From NCBI GenBank assembly GCA_902634515.1, contig CACPKH010000012.1, positions 1-38,692 on the forward strand: 38,692 nt of DNA. Reading direction: 5' to 3'. This DNA is from an uncultured Prochlorococcus sp. GTDB taxonomy: Bacteria; Cyanobacteriota; Cyanobacteriia; PCC-6307; Cyanobiaceae. Made by a program: the position numbers and the translations under genes. The notes beneath the pieces are model-generated. The model did no database searches, had not been told where the DNA came from, and saw only the letters and a list, made by a program, of their open reading frames with translations. Shown here piece after piece: positions 1 through 9,799 of this stretch; the stretch's first letter is position 1; every line of letters starts with the position of its first letter.

Positions 1-374
1 AATTTTGTTGATTGCTCTGCGGTAAAAAAATCTGCTCTGCCAGTTCTTACTTGATCAATTAAATGAGGGAATCCTTGTTGTAATGCCTCTATTGCAGCAT
101 CTTCGTCATAAGACCTCCCTGGACCTTTTAAGAAACGAAGTAACAAAACTCTTGTTGGTCTTTTCTCGCAAATTCCTAAACCAATTGTTCTCAGTACTAC
201 TCCTAATGCTGCTTGGCTTTTCCCTTTACCTTCTCCATCATAAATGTGCAATTGGCCATGACGACGCTCTCGGCTATCAGCTGCGGTAACAATACCAATT
301 GCTTTTGTACGAGAGGATGATCCAGACTTTTTACTAGACTCTTCTTGATTAACACTGACCTGCTTAGAGTCCAT
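1..374 (-). CDS. cobO: Cob(I)yrinic acid a,c-diamide adenosyltransferase (partial, N-terminal part)
   Basis: The reverse strand reads from ATG at 374 to the window edge, so only about 124 N-terminal residues are present. After a Ser/Lys-rich leader the sequence contains RRHGQLHIYDGEGKGKSQAA, the P-loop-like nucleotide-binding segment of the CobO/BtuR family, then LGVVLRTIGLG and a VLLLRFLKG strand. Family knowledge: the enzyme transfers the adenosyl group of ATP to cob(I)alamin or its precursors, making the coenzyme form of B12. This fits picocyanobacteria, which make pseudocobalamin. It is divergent from the LarE-like gene, with 74 bp between the two starts. The C-terminal part lies outside the window. 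Confidence 0.9.
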   Translation of the reverse strand, partial: MDSKQVSVNQEESSKKSGSSSRTKAIGIVTAADSRERRHGQLHIYDGEGKGKSQAALGVVLRTIGLGICEKRPTRVLLLRFLKGPGRSYDEDAAIEALQQGFPHLIDQVRTGRADFFTAEQSTK

Positions 375-448
375 GAAAAGATTTAACTACAAAGAAAGCT
401 TAACTAAATCAAACTATAAAGATAACCTTCAATAGGGATGATCAACAA

Positions 449-1297
449 ATGCTTTTCAAACTCCAAGATCACCTTAATGCATTAGAACTGAAACAGCTTG
501 ATGATTTAAGAACTTCAATTAAAGAACTAGGTAAAACTTGTGTTGCTTATTCTGGAGGTATTGATAGTTCATTAATAGCAGCAATCGCACAAGAACAACT
601 CGGGGAAAATGCAATCGCGATCACCGGTGTTTCGGAATCATTAGCTCCTCATCTTCTTGAAGAAGCTCGTAATCAAGCCTCTTGGATGAGAATTATTCAT
701 CGTGAATGCAAAACTAATGAAATTAAAGATCCAAAGTACTATAAGAACCCTAGAGACAGATGCTTTGCCTGCAAACAAGAATTGCATGCTCACATAAGTC
801 AGATAGCACAATCATTTAAAGCAACCCAAGTCATAGATGGTGTCAATTTAGATGACATTGGTGATCACAGACCAGGCATTACAGCTTCTCGCCTAGCAGG
901 AGTGCGTTCGCCTCTGGTCGAAGTAAAGATCAACAAATCTACGATTCGGAAAATATCTAAAGCACTTGGCTTTCCATGGTGGGACAAACCATCCCAACCA
1001 TGCCTTGCATCCAGATTTCCATATGGTGAGTCAATTACTTCTAGAAGACTCCTGCAGGTAGCGAAAGGGGAAAAATGGTTAATTGAAAATGGTTTCCCAA
1101 AAGTAAGAGTTAGAATTCAAGGTCATGCAGCAAGGATTGAAATTCCTGTAAATCGCATTAATGATTTTATGAAAAACCTAAGCAGAAAAGAGCTTGTAGA
1201 CTATTTCTTATCAATCGGATTCACATCTGTAAGTCTTGACCTTGAAGGATTAGTGAGCGGTAAGCTCAATCGCATTGGTCAAGAAAAAAGTTTATAA
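449..1297 (+). CDS. larE: LarE-like ATP-dependent sacrificial sulfur transferase (PP-loop family)
   Basis: A protein of 282 residues. The PP-loop pyrophosphatase motif SGGIDSS is at residues 35-41. A CFAC pair (Cys105, Cys108) and a PCLASRFPYG segment with Cys185 follow. In LarE of lactobacilli the single equivalent of Cys185 gives up its sulfur to build the nickel-pincer cofactor of lactate racemase. Other LarE proteins hold a [4Fe-4S] cluster on three cysteines, and the CxxC plus one Cys pattern here fits that second class. Length is normal for the family. No larA, larB or larC is seen in the window, so the sulfur acceptor is unknown. It could be another ExsB-like PP-loop sulfur transferase. 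ATG at 449 is the first start; there is no strong ribosome binding site. Confidence 0.85.
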   Translation: MLFKLQDHLNALELKQLDDLRTSIKELGKTCVAYSGGIDSSLIAAIAQEQLGENAIAITGVSESLAPHLLEEARNQASWMRIIHRECKTNEIKDPKYYKNPRDRCFACKQELHAHISQIAQSFKATQVIDGVNLDDIGDHRPGITASRLAGVRSPLVEVKINKSTIRKISKALGFPWWDKPSQPCLASRFPYGESITSRRLLQVAKGEKWLIENGFPKVRVRIQGHAARIEIPVNRINDFMKNLSRKELVDYFLSIGFTSVSLDLEGLVSGKLNRIGQEKSL

Positions 1298-1327
1298 CTT
1301 GATTCTTGACTTCTAATTTAAGGAAAA

Positions 1328-1789
1328 TTAAGACTTATTGGATTTTCGATAATTATTTGTTAATTGAGGAGGAGTTGCTCTTCGAAGGTTTTGCAAAGAA
1401 AATCTTTGAGATTCAAACTCTTTGCATAAAAATTCACACGCTTTTTCTGGAATTGTGTGATAACCACAAGTAAATACATCAACTGCTGCATACCGACTTT
1501 CTGGCCAGGTATGAATCGAGATATGAGACTCAGCCAAAAGAGCTAAACCTGTAACACCTTGAGGCTGAAATCTATGCGTAATCAAATTAAGAAGTTGAGC
1601 ACCAGAGATTTTTGCAGCAAGCATAACTGTTGTTCTTACAAAAGCCTCATCATTAAGCTTAATTGCATCACATTCAAATAATTCAAGAATGCAATGCTTG
1701 CTTACCATCTCGCTAAATTGTCTTTTATCAGGGCTATTCGAATTTGCCCACCGAGAGTTCAGATGCAAAACAGAAGTCATTGGTTCCAT
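1328..1789 (-). CDS. speD: S-adenosylmethionine decarboxylase proenzyme
   Basis: The protein makes decarboxylated S-adenosylmethionine, the aminopropyl donor for spermidine. The diagnostic motif is [14 protein letters not shown]. By alignment to the Thermotoga-type enzyme, the chain should cleave itself between Glu and Ser of AESH, leaving a pyruvoyl group on the new N-terminus. The downstream His of SIHTW and the Cys of VFTCGYH are the conserved catalytic pair. It is the short prokaryotic class 1B form. The longest frame opens with TTG at 1801. The ATG at 1789 or the one at 1780 is more likely, and I chose 1789. It converges on larE across a 30-bp gap with no clear terminator. Confidence 0.9.
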   Translation of the reverse strand: MEPMTSVLHLNSRWANSNSPDKRQFSEMVSKHCILELFECDAIKLNDEAFVRTTVMLAAKISGAQLLNLITHRFQPQGVTGLALLAESHISIHTWPESRYAAVDVFTCGYHTIPEKACEFLCKEFESQRFSLQNLRRATPPQLTNNYRKSNKS

Positions 1790-1828
1790 ATATTCAATCA
1801 AAAATCATTGCTTAGATTTGGGAATATG

Positions 1829-2902
1829 CTAATTATCTAACTTCAAAATTTGGGAATTGGAATTCCAATCTTTTTCAAAAGCATCGAGATGGGTTGCACT
1901 AATTAAGCACTGATGTTCATTTCCCACTGCATCCAGTAGTAACAACTGTCGATGAGGATCAAGCTCTGCTAGGACATCATCTAATAATAGTAAAGGTGGC
2001 TCTCCGTATAATTGACCTATCAATTCTAATTCAGCCAATTTTAAAGATATAACTATTGTCCTTTGTTGGCCAGATGATCCAAATCTTCTAGCCTGCATGC
2101 CATTTAACAAAAATTCAACTTCGTCTCTATGAGGCCCGATTTTACAAATGCCAAGCTTCTCTTCATTTTCTCTTTGATTTAAAAGTTGATTTTCAATAGA
2201 ATTTTTCCAGCCCACTTCATCTTCATTAGTTTCTAAGAAACTCCCTGGTAGATAATTCAGTACTAAATCCTCATTACCCTGACTAAGTTTTCTTTGCCAT
2301 ACGTTTGCTAATGGTTGCAACCTTGTTAATAATCGTTTTCTTCGACGATGAATACGAGTACTAATCAAAGCCATTTGTGAATCAAATGCATCTAACAAAG
2401 TATCAATCTTCTGAGGAGGTGCACCATTGTTGTACCTCCAAAGTTGAGTCCTCTGACGCAGTAATTTTGTATATCGGCTAATTAAGTCAGAGTAAATTGG
2501 CTCTAGCTGCAAGACAGCTTTATCTAGCCAGCTGCGACGAAGCGATGGTTCTCCTCTAACTAGATCAAGGTCTAAAGCACTAAAGCCAACACACCGCAGT
2601 GGTCCTAGTAAATCTAATTGACGTTCTAAAAGCTTTCCATTACGAGACGCTTTTCTTCCACCGCGTACTCGTAATTCTAATTCAAGCTTTTCATCAGTCT
2701 CAGCAATAGCCCTGAGAATAGCTTTATTTTCATTCCAAAAGATTAAATCTTTATCATGCCCAGCACGATGAGAGCGAAGACTTCCAAGTAATTCAACAGC
2801 CTCTAAAAGATTTGATTTACCTATACCATTAGAGCCAATAATCAATAAACGTTTTTTAGTAACCTCAAGCTGAAGCCGCCTGTAATTTCGGAAACAATTC
2901 AA
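1829..2902 (-). CDS. recF: DNA replication/repair protein RecF (start uncertain)
   Basis: An SMC-like ATPase that loads RecA at single-strand gaps with RecO and RecR. Walker A is GSNGIGKS at about residues 23-30, there is an [12 protein letters not shown] Walker B segment, and a C-terminal SATHLDAF motif follows. Homology starts before the TTG at 2902. The upstream in-frame codons encode IRLQHLEL, which matches the usual RecF N-terminus just before the NFRNY-like segment. No ATG, GTG or TTG precedes that stretch before an in-frame stop near 2943. The real start is therefore either this TTG, with a shortened N-terminus, or a rare codon such as ATT at 2923. Otherwise about 360 residues, normal for the family. 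Confidence 0.9.
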   Translation of the reverse strand: MNCFRNYRRLQLEVTKKRLLIIGSNGIGKSNLLEAVELLGSLRSHRAGHDKDLIFWNENKAILRAIAETDEKLELELRVRGGRKASRNGKLLERQLDLLGPLRCVGFSALDLDLVRGEPSLRRSWLDKAVLQLEPIYSDLISRYTKLLRQRTQLWRYNNGAPPQKIDTLLDAFDSQMALISTRIHRRRKRLLTRLQPLANVWQRKLSQGNEDLVLNYLPGSFLETNEDEVGWKNSIENQLLNQRENEEKLGICKIGPHRDEVEFLLNGMQARRFGSSGQQRTIVISLKLAELELIGQLYGEPPLLLLDDVLAELDPHRQLLLLDAVGNEHQCLISATHLDAFEKDWNSNSQILKLDN

Positions 2903-3002
2903 TTCTAGATGTTGAAGTCTAATCTTCTTTACAACCTTTAGCTAAGCTAATTCTATTGAGACTTTCGAAATTTAGTCTCATGTAAAGACGAAATGCCAAT
3001 TT

Positions 3003-3076
3003 GGGCATGTAGCTCAGCTGGATAGAGCATCAGATTCCGGTTCTGAGAGTCGGGGGTTCGAGTCCCTCCATGCTCG
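3003..3076 (+). tRNA. tRNA-Arg (anticodon CCG)
   Basis: A 74-nt cloverleaf read directly. The acceptor stem is GGGCATG with CATGCTC (one G-T pair), discriminator G. The D-arm is GCTC...GAGC. The anticodon stem is TCAGA/TCTGA around loop TTCCGGT, giving anticodon CCG. The T-arm is GGGGG-TTCGAGT-CCCTC. CCA is not encoded. It reads CGG arginine codons, which are rare in AT-rich genomes. It lies head to head with recF and tail to tail with the small GNAT-like gene. Confidence 0.97.
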
Positions 3077-3091
3077 TCTTCACTAGTAAAC

Positions 3092-3544
3092 TCATCGAAT
3101 CGTATACCCCATAACGCGAATACCATTTGGGTCAATTAAAAACCCTTGTTGCTGCAAAGCCTTACTAGCTATTAATGGGGCTGCTAAAGAAACACTGCAC
3201 CCAGGCAAATTTCTTCGAATAATGGCCAATGCTCGATTAACAAGCACAGAGAAAAATTGCGTTTGATATTTTCCTGGATCTGCTGCGAGATCCCAAAGAT
3301 TAGCGTTAAGTCCTTTATCAGTTGTTATTCGTACAAATCCAAAAAGAATTCCAGTCTTATCCTCAATAATACTAATGTTGTAAAAACTATTGTCTAATGC
3401 TTTCGATAATTTTCTAACAGGGTGAGTTTCAAGGGAACAACGAGAAAGCAATTTATTCAATCCCTGAGGAGTAGGAGTCTCATTGAACTCCAAATGAAAA
3501 CCTACTGGAAGTTTTGAAAGTTTTGAATCTTGAAAAGGAAGCAA
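3092..3544 (-). CDS. Small GNAT-like acetyltransferase
   Basis: A 150-residue protein. The order of segments FGFVRITTD, ANLWDLAADPGKYQ, a long helix LVNRALAIIRR, then SVSLAAPLIASKALQQQGF resembles strands 4-5 and the C-terminal part of the GCN5-related N-acetyltransferase fold, although the acetyl-CoA loop is not classic. The substrate is unknown. The start at 3544 is TTG and lies in the same reading frame as ppc, with one codon between the ppc stop and this start, so it is probably translated by re-initiation from ppc. A later TTG is the only other early start. The family assignment comes from the pattern only. Confidence 0.6.
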   Translation of the reverse strand: MLPFQDSKLSKLPVGFHLEFNETPTPQGLNKLLSRCSLETHPVRKLSKALDNSFYNISIIEDKTGILFGFVRITTDKGLNANLWDLAADPGKYQTQFFSVLVNRALAIIRRNLPGCSVSLAAPLIASKALQQQGFLIDPNGIRVMGYTIR

Positions 3545-3547
3545 GTT

Positions 3548-6500
3548 TTAACCTGTATTTCTCATTCCCGCAGCAATTCCATTAATAGTAAGTAAAGCTC
3601 CCCTCAATAGTTCACTTCGACTATAAGTTCGCCCAATATTTGCTTGTGTCAATAAGGTCTCACTGATAGGAGGTTGACGCTTCTGATCACGTAATCTACG
3701 CAATAAGGCAACTTGTAAAAAACCAAGTGGAACTATAGTTCGATTACGAAGATCGACAGACAACTGCAATGCAGGATCAGTACTTAATAAGCTAGGTTTG
3801 CCTGTAATTTGTAATACCAATTTCTTAGTAAGACTATATTCTTTGGAAATAATTTCAAAAATTCTGTTGAAAGCATCAATATTTTCCTCACTCCCAAGAC
3901 TAATCATATAATGATTGGCTACCTCTAGGTCAACCTTAGAAAGAGTCATCTCTACTTTAGAGATCAACATTCTAAAGAAGGGCCAACGCTGATGAAGTCT
4001 TGTCAATAAAGCAAGCTGATCAGGATCGTCTTGCAATTCATCTGCCAAGGCAGTGCCAACTCCAAACCAACTTGGCAAAAGAAATCTACTCTGTGTCCAA
4101 CCAAAGACCCAAGGGATAGCTCTTAAGCTCGAAAAATCCTTACTCCCAGTCTTACGACGAGCTGGTCGACTAGATATTTGCAATTTACTTATTTCCTCAA
4201 TGGGAGTCACTTCTTGAAAAAATGGAACTAAATCTGGATTGTCATGAACAAGGGCACGATAATGTTGTCTTGACTTAGCGGCTAATCTTGTCATGAATTC
4301 ATTCCAACTAGGGGTTGCATCCAATTGATTGGTTACAAGACTATTTTGTAAAACTGCTGTTGTAACTGTTTCTAGATTGTATAAAGCAAGTTCAGGCAAA
4401 CTATATTTAGAAGCCAGGACTTCACCTTGCTCAGTTATTTTTATTCGTCCTTTTAATGTCCCACTTGGTTGTGCCAATATTGCTTGATATGCAGGGCCTC
4501 CACCTCTCCCAACAGAACCACCACGACCATGAAATAAACGTAACGCGATACCATGACTACTAGCTAAATTTTCTAATCCAATTTGTGCTTGATGTATTTC
4601 CCAATTGCTTGATAAAAAACCTGAGTCTTTATTGCTATCTGAATAACCCAGCATAAGTTCTTGTAATGGCTGTAATTTCTCACCGACACGAGGTAATAAG
4701 TTCAAATAGAACTCTGACTTAAAAAGATTTTCCATTACTAATGGAGCTTTTTGTAAATCTTCTACTGTTTCAAATAAAGGAACGACAAGTAAGTCGGAAG
4801 AACCTGTGAAAATATCAACTAGTCCAGTTTCTTTTGCCAATAAAACTACTTCAAGGAGATCAGATACAGAATGACTCATAGAGATGACATATGACCTGCA
4901 AATACGACTACCAAACTCGGCTTGCAAACGATGTAACATCTTAAAAACAGAGATTGTTTCTTCTGTCGCCTTTGACCATTTGACTGCCGCTGGAACCAAG
5001 GGTCGACGAGTTTGCAGTTCCTCCTTCAACCAATCAACCTTTTGCTCCTCATTCATCTCTCCATAAGAAATTGACAAATTTAGATATTTGGTAAGTTCAT
5101 CTAACGCATCACTATGTCTTGTGCTTTCTTGCCTAATATCCAAACTAGCCAATGAGAAACCAAAGATATGGACTTGAGTTAAAAGTGTATCTAATGATTC
5201 ACAACTAAGGGCAGTAGCTATAAGACTATTTCTTATTAACTCTAAATCACTGCAAAATTCAACAATTGAACAATAATGAAAATCTTTACTGTGCTGAATA
5301 GGTTCATCAACTGACTGAGCCTTCTCCAGGGATGTGTTCCAGCCAGCTTCAGAAAGTTCTTGATTTCGTTGGTGTGTTAATTTTAATCTCTGTAAAATAT
5401 AGCTCAGTTTTAAGCGGTAAGGTTCTAGTCTATATCTCGCAGCTCTTTCCTCATAAACTTCTGGAAATCTTACTCTATCCATTTCTAAAGACTCTAATAA
5501 TGGAGCTCCAACCTGACTCCATTGCATAGAAATACTTAATTGATCTCTTAATTCCTGAACGGAATGGATATATCGCTCTAACATTAATTGCCTTTGATAA
5601 CAAGCTGTTCTCCAGGTTATCTCTGGTGTAACGGAAGGATTGCCATCCCGATCTGAACCCACCCAAGAGCCAAAGGTACAGAAAGCCTCTTGAGGGAGTT
5701 CAACATCAGGATAACTCTCGTTCAATGCTAGGTTTATACGTCTCCGTAACTGAGGCATTGCATCAAATAAAATATCTTGGAAGTAATGCAGTGCATAATC
5801 AACTTCATCTAAAACAGTTGGTTTAAATTGATGGAGTTCATCAGTTCTCCACCAAAGTCTAATTTCTTCCTCTAATTGCAGTCTAAGGTTATCTTCTTCT
5901 GAAGCAGAGAAAACTGAATCAGACTGAAGACTCTTTAAAAGATGAGCAACTCTACGTTGCTTATGTCGAACTGTATGTCTAACAATCTCAGTAGGATGTG
6001 CCGTAAACACTAACCGAATATCAATCTCTCTTAACAACTCCTCAAGTTGCCCTGGAGGTACATTCAATCCCTTTAATCGTTCAAAAAGTTGTCTAAAAGT
6101 TGCTGGTGCTGTCTGACTAGCCAAGGGGGGAGCAAAGGGATCTAAAGCATTATTCGGATCTTCACCTTGAATATTTGAAATAGTTTCTAAATATGTATCT
6201 TCTTCAATTCTTTGCTCAAGAATATTCACTAATTGAAAGTACAAAGAAAAAGCTCTGGCTGCAGAAATAGCTTCAGCTAAATCCATCTTGCTAATCAAGA
6301 TAACAATTTCATCAACTGGATTGGTTTGTTTCTCCCCTAACAAATCACTAGGGTCGCATAGTTTCTTTAAGCGAAGTACTCTATCGACTTGTTCTATAGG
6401 GCATTCACTACGCAGAACTGTTTGCCAAAGATCTTCAACTAAAGCTAATCGGTTTTGCAAAAGTCTTCCTGAGTTTTTATCTAAAAACGCTTTACTGCTC

Positions 6501-6553
6501 GAACATGAATCATTCATAGATTTGTTTTTAACTTCTTTTTTTGACATGTTCAT
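3548..6553 (-). CDS. ppc: Phosphoenolpyruvate carboxylase
   Basis: The enzyme makes oxaloacetate from PEP and bicarbonate, refilling the C4 pool for amino acids beside RuBisCO. The 1001-residue protein carries the catalytic His in FTAHPTE (His186), the [13 protein letters not shown] active-site segment, the Gly-rich [14 protein letters not shown] loop and the C-terminal [10 protein letters not shown] that ends nearly all PEPCs. Length is typical of cyanobacterial forms, which are longer than the roughly 880-residue E. coli enzyme mainly at the N-terminus and in an insert. Its ATG overlaps the TGA of gshA by 4 nt (6550-6553), which supports this start and suggests translational coupling. MSKK at 6547 is an alternative start. 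Confidence 0.98.
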   Translation of the reverse strand: MNMSKKEVKNKSMNDSCSSSKAFLDKNSGRLLQNRLALVEDLWQTVLRSECPIEQVDRVLRLKKLCDPSDLLGEKQTNPVDEIVILISKMDLAEAISAARAFSLYFQLVNILEQRIEEDTYLETISNIQGEDPNNALDPFAPPLASQTAPATFRQLFERLKGLNVPPGQLEELLREIDIRLVFTAHPTEIVRHTVRHKQRRVAHLLKSLQSDSVFSASEEDNLRLQLEEEIRLWWRTDELHQFKPTVLDEVDYALHYFQDILFDAMPQLRRRINLALNESYPDVELPQEAFCTFGSWVGSDRDGNPSVTPEITWRTACYQRQLMLERYIHSVQELRDQLSISMQWSQVGAPLLESLEMDRVRFPEVYEERAARYRLEPYRLKLSYILQRLKLTHQRNQELSEAGWNTSLEKAQSVDEPIQHSKDFHYCSIVEFCSDLELIRNSLIATALSCESLDTLLTQVHIFGFSLASLDIRQESTRHSDALDELTKYLNLSISYGEMNEEQKVDWLKEELQTRRPLVPAAVKWSKATEETISVFKMLHRLQAEFGSRICRSYVISMSHSVSDLLEVVLLAKETGLVDIFTGSSDLLVVPLFETVEDLQKAPLVMENLFKSEFYLNLLPRVGEKLQPLQELMLGYSDSNKDSGFLSSNWEIHQAQIGLENLASSHGIALRLFHGRGGSVGRGGGPAYQAILAQPSGTLKGRIKITEQGEVLASKYSLPELALYNLETVTTAVLQNSLVTNQLDATPSWNEFMTRLAAKSRQHYRALVHDNPDLVPFFQEVTPIEEISKLQISSRPARRKTGSKDFSSLRAIPWVFGWTQSRFLLPSWFGVGTALADELQDDPDQLALLTRLHQRWPFFRMLISKVEMTLSKVDLEVANHYMISLGSEENIDAFNRIFEIISKEYSLTKKLVLQITGKPSLLSTDPALQLSVDLRNRTIVPLGFLQVALLRRLRDQKRQPPISETLLTQANIGRTYSRSELLRGALLTINGIAAGMRNTG

Positions 6554-7689
6554 CTAAAACTCTGAGATTTCTTAAGTGATAAAGCTTCTTCATTCTCCAT
6601 TTCATTAATAGTCTCTTTTAAAACAACTTGCAGAGATTTCCCCTCTGAATAAGACTTCAGCCACTTTAGTGACTGATTCCCTCCTTCTAAGACTTCATAA
6701 ATAGGAGACAATAATTTATCCATTTTCATTTCTTTTGCCAAAGGTGAGACTTGATCAAGAAGTTGATTGATCCATTCGCGGCAACCTATTTTTTTCCCAT
6801 CTATCCAATGATGCAAATCTGCATCAAGACTATATTGAGCTGCTGCCTTCTCATTCATATCACTTAAAGCAGGCAAATCTTCTAGAGCGAGTTGACTTGC
6901 GCTAAGAGGATCGAACAGAGTTGGATTATTTAAAAGACTAATCACTCTTAACTCCAACAAAGCAGTTACAGCCAAAAGCAAATCACAATCAGTTATTAAG
7001 TCACAAATACGAAGTTCAAGTCGATTTAATTCATAAGGTCGTTTAGGTCCATTAGGCCTTACAGACGTCCAAAGATGTCGTTCATTATGCATACTTCCTT
7101 TCTTCAATTGTTCTTCGATCCAGCGTACATATTGTTGGTGATTAAAAAAAAGTGGCACATTTTTGGGAGTTGTTGGAAATTGAATCCACCGTTGGGAATG
7201 TGAACCAGTAATACTACCATCTAAAAATGGTGAACTAGCACTAATAGCTAAAAACAAAGCAGCCTCACATCGTACTAATCTCAATGCAGAAAACAAGTGA
7301 GTTAGATCATCAATTCCTAAATTTATATGGACACTTGTAGTAACAACATCAGTCCCATAATTCAATTCAATGAAATCGTGATATTTACTTAAAGGGTCTG
7401 ATCTTTCAAAGATCTTACTATCTCCTAAACTTAATGTACTTCCAGGTAAAATTGTTAGATTTCGATTAGCAAGCCAGGAGCGTAATCTTCTTCTAGGAGC
7501 CAATAAAGATTCTCCTAAAATTGAATATTCTAATGAAGGTTCGGTAATATATTCTAAATTTCTTCTATCAGGTTCTTTAACAAAATCTGGAAATTCTCTT
7601 GTGACATCTTCAGAAACACCAAAATGTTTTCCAGATGTAAATCCTGTAAAAAGTTCAACTTCAAACCCTTTAAGCAGAAAATCTGTCAT
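6550..7689 (-). CDS. gshA: Glutamate-cysteine ligase, cyanobacterial type
   Basis: This catalyses the first step of glutathione synthesis, the ATP-dependent joining of glutamate to cysteine. The 379-residue protein matches the cyanobacterial/plant-like GshA family by length and by segments such as [53 protein letters not shown] and [13 protein letters not shown]. It has no similarity to the E. coli-type enzyme. Both ends overlap neighbours by 4 nt: its ATG with the TGA of trpE, and its TGA with the ATG of ppc. The three are therefore very likely one transcript with coupled translation. Confidence 0.92.
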   Translation of the reverse strand: MTDFLLKGFEVELFTGFTSGKHFGVSEDVTREFPDFVKEPDRRNLEYITEPSLEYSILGESLLAPRRRLRSWLANRNLTILPGSTLSLGDSKIFERSDPLSKYHDFIELNYGTDVVTTSVHINLGIDDLTHLFSALRLVRCEAALFLAISASSPFLDGSITGSHSQRWIQFPTTPKNVPLFFNHQQYVRWIEEQLKKGSMHNERHLWTSVRPNGPKRPYELNRLELRICDLITDCDLLLAVTALLELRVISLLNNPTLFDPLSASQLALEDLPALSDMNEKAAAQYSLDADLHHWIDGKKIGCREWINQLLDQVSPLAKEMKMDKLLSPIYEVLEGGNQSLKWLKSYSEGKSLQVVLKETINEMENEEALSLKKSQSFR

Positions 7690-9209
7690 AAGTTAGAAGA
7701 TTCTAAGCAAGCTAAAGCAGTAAGCATGCCTTTTGCTTTATTAATTGTTTCTTGATATTCCTTCTCAGGAATCGAATCTGCTACCACTCCTGCTCCTGCT
7801 TGTACCTCAACATTCCAAAGATTATCCGATTCTGAAGAAACAATCATCGTTCTAATAGTTATTGCAGTATTTAATGCTCCATTCAAATCTATAGACCCAT
7901 ATACACCAGAGTATGGACCCCTGCAATCTGGTTCTAACTGATTAATCAATTGCATTGCTCTTATCTTTGGAGCCCCAGATACGGTTCCTGCAGGAAAAGA
8001 TGCTTTCAACAAATCCCAAACGTCCTTATCCTTTGCAAGCATTCCTTGCACTTGACTCACTATATGCATTACATGTGAATACTTTTCTATAACCATTAAT
8101 TCCCTAACTGAAACACTGCCATGAATACAAACACGTCCTAAATCATTCCTACCTAAATCAACCAACATGACATGTTCAGCTCTCTCCTTTGGATCAGCTA
8201 ATAAATCTTCTTCTAGTAACCGATCCTCTTCATCATTGCTTCCTCTTGGTCTTGTACCTGCTATAGGTCTCAAACTTGCTGAGATCCCATCTTGTGATGG
8301 AGTTGCCTGAACCATAACTTCAGGACTAGAACCAATAAGCTGCCAATTACCAAAATCAAAGAAAGCCATAAAAGGAGATGGATTAACCATCCTTAGACTT
8401 CTATAAATTTGGAAAGGATTGTTATTAACCTTTGTATTAAACTTTTGACTTAAGACTAACTGAAAAATATCCCCCTTTGCGATGTAATCTTTGGCTAAAT
8501 TTACGGCTGATTCAAAATCTTTCTTAGTCCAATTACTCTGAACATTGTTATTAAATTGATCATTAGATTTTTTCCATGGAAGTGGTTTTATAGAAGGGAG
8601 TGATGTTTGCATAAGTTCTTCAAGTTCTTGAATTCTCAAAAGTGCCTTCTCAAATGCTTCCTCTGGAGATTGGTTGCTTACTAAATCTGCATATGCAACT
8701 GCAGTAATTAATCTTTTAACTTGGTCAAAAATTAAAATTCTATCCATAAACATCCAAATACCGTCAGAAAATTGTGTTGAATCTCTTTGATGAATAGGTA
8801 CTTTTGGTTCAATCCAATTGATTAATTCATAACTCCACATGCCATATAACTGGCCTAAACAAGGCAAATCATTAATAGGTTCAGATTTATATGGAACCAA
8901 CCATTGCTTTAAAGCTTGAATTGGATTTCCCGTTAACTCCTCACAACTTCCATCTCTCCAAGTACGAGATAATCTTTCCCCAAAAGCTTTAGCAACCCAT
9001 AAAGGATCTGAGGCAACCACACTCCATCTTCCAAGTGTTTCTCCCCCTTCTACAGACTCTAATAAAACGCCAGGTGGTCTACCCTCCCCTACTTTTAACC
9101 ATGTGGATAAAGGAGTCTCAAGATCTGCAGGCCAACTCTTAACAATTGGAATATATGTTTTACCTTTTGAAACAGCTTTTAGAAATGAATCTCGATCTGA
9201 AATATGCAT
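7686..9209 (-). CDS. trpE: Anthranilate synthase component I
   Basis: The large subunit of anthranilate synthase turns chorismate and ammonia (from TrpG) into anthranilate at the start of tryptophan synthesis. The 507-residue chorismate-binding enzyme shows the C-terminal signature blocks [53 protein letters not shown] and [11 protein letters not shown]. The N-terminal part carries [18 protein letters not shown], the region that binds tryptophan for feedback inhibition. It could be confused with PabB or salicylate synthases, but the feedback-domain match favours TrpE. It is the first gene of the trpE-gshA-ppc run. Confidence 0.95.
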   Translation of the reverse strand: MHISDRDSFLKAVSKGKTYIPIVKSWPADLETPLSTWLKVGEGRPPGVLLESVEGGETLGRWSVVASDPLWVAKAFGERLSRTWRDGSCEELTGNPIQALKQWLVPYKSEPINDLPCLGQLYGMWSYELINWIEPKVPIHQRDSTQFSDGIWMFMDRILIFDQVKRLITAVAYADLVSNQSPEEAFEKALLRIQELEELMQTSLPSIKPLPWKKSNDQFNNNVQSNWTKKDFESAVNLAKDYIAKGDIFQLVLSQKFNTKVNNNPFQIYRSLRMVNPSPFMAFFDFGNWQLIGSSPEVMVQATPSQDGISASLRPIAGTRPRGSNDEEDRLLEEDLLADPKERAEHVMLVDLGRNDLGRVCIHGSVSVRELMVIEKYSHVMHIVSQVQGMLAKDKDVWDLLKASFPAGTVSGAPKIRAMQLINQLEPDCRGPYSGVYGSIDLNGALNTAITIRTMIVSSESDNLWNVEVQAGAGVVADSIPEKEYQETINKAKGMLTALACLESSNL

Positions 9210-9274
9210 GCACTAATCATCTCAGCCAATTGCACCGTTATTCAAATGAATAATGAAAAAGCTAAGTAAATTTA

Positions 9275-9700
9275 TTATGAGTCGTAAGTATTCTTACCAG
9301 AAAATTTTATGCTGGATGGATTTGGATTCTCACCAATTCTTCTAGCATTATGATTGATAATACTTCTACCCTCATTAACTTTTTCGGGGAAAACACCATC
9401 TTTTGGATGTAAAAACTCAGTATCTCCTCCAGGGAAAATCCTATAAATTTTATAATCTTCAATGCGTGGCTTAAAGGTTCTAAGTTGAGTCCCTAATGCC
9501 AAGCATTGCTCTTTACGAGCAAAATACATTAGATTTTCCCCTTCGTTCATTGTTGCCGCTCCTCCAGTGGGCAATTCAAACGCTTGAGACTTTTTGCTAG
9601 TCCAAGTAATTGCATATTTTTCCTCAGTTTCAGCTGAATTGAGTAAACCACCGGTACTACCGATGCTTTGTGGAAGAGTGCCTTTTAAAACTTCTGTCAT
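9275..9700 (-). CDS. psaD: Photosystem I subunit II (PsaD)
   Basis: A stromal-side, extrinsic subunit of photosystem I that helps dock ferredoxin and holds PsaC. The 141-residue protein has the conserved [39 protein letters not shown] and [27 protein letters not shown] blocks of the family. No signal peptide is expected and none is seen. Length matches cyanobacterial PsaD. It stands as its own unit, with 65 bp after it before trpE begins and 99 bp before it after the histidine kinase-like gene. The upstream stretch has an AAAGAG a few bases before the ATG that may act as a ribosome binding site. Confidence 0.98.
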   Translation of the reverse strand: MTEVLKGTLPQSIGSTGGLLNSAETEEKYAITWTSKKSQAFELPTGGAATMNEGENLMYFARKEQCLALGTQLRTFKPRIEDYKIYRIFPGGDTEFLHPKDGVFPEKVNEGRSIINHNARRIGENPNPSSIKFSGKNTYDS

Positions 9701-9799
9701 TGCTAATCTCTTTACTAGGCCATCATTTACAAGTTGAAAGTAGCACTAACCTTTGTACCTTTTGCTACTTGTAATAAAGAACCTTCACACGTGTCAACA

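Noticed and set aside
83-289. 68-codon plus-strand frame in cobO
   Set aside because: It is a shadow of the clear CobO coding sequence on the other strand.
3003-3100. Possible integration site at tRNA-Arg
   Set aside because: No integrase, repeated tRNA 3' end or foreign gene block was found beside it; the same holds for tRNA-Cys.
2953-3135. 60-codon frame on the reverse strand across tRNA-Arg
   Set aside because: It is antisense to the tRNA and shows the typical false peptide of reversed tRNA sequence.
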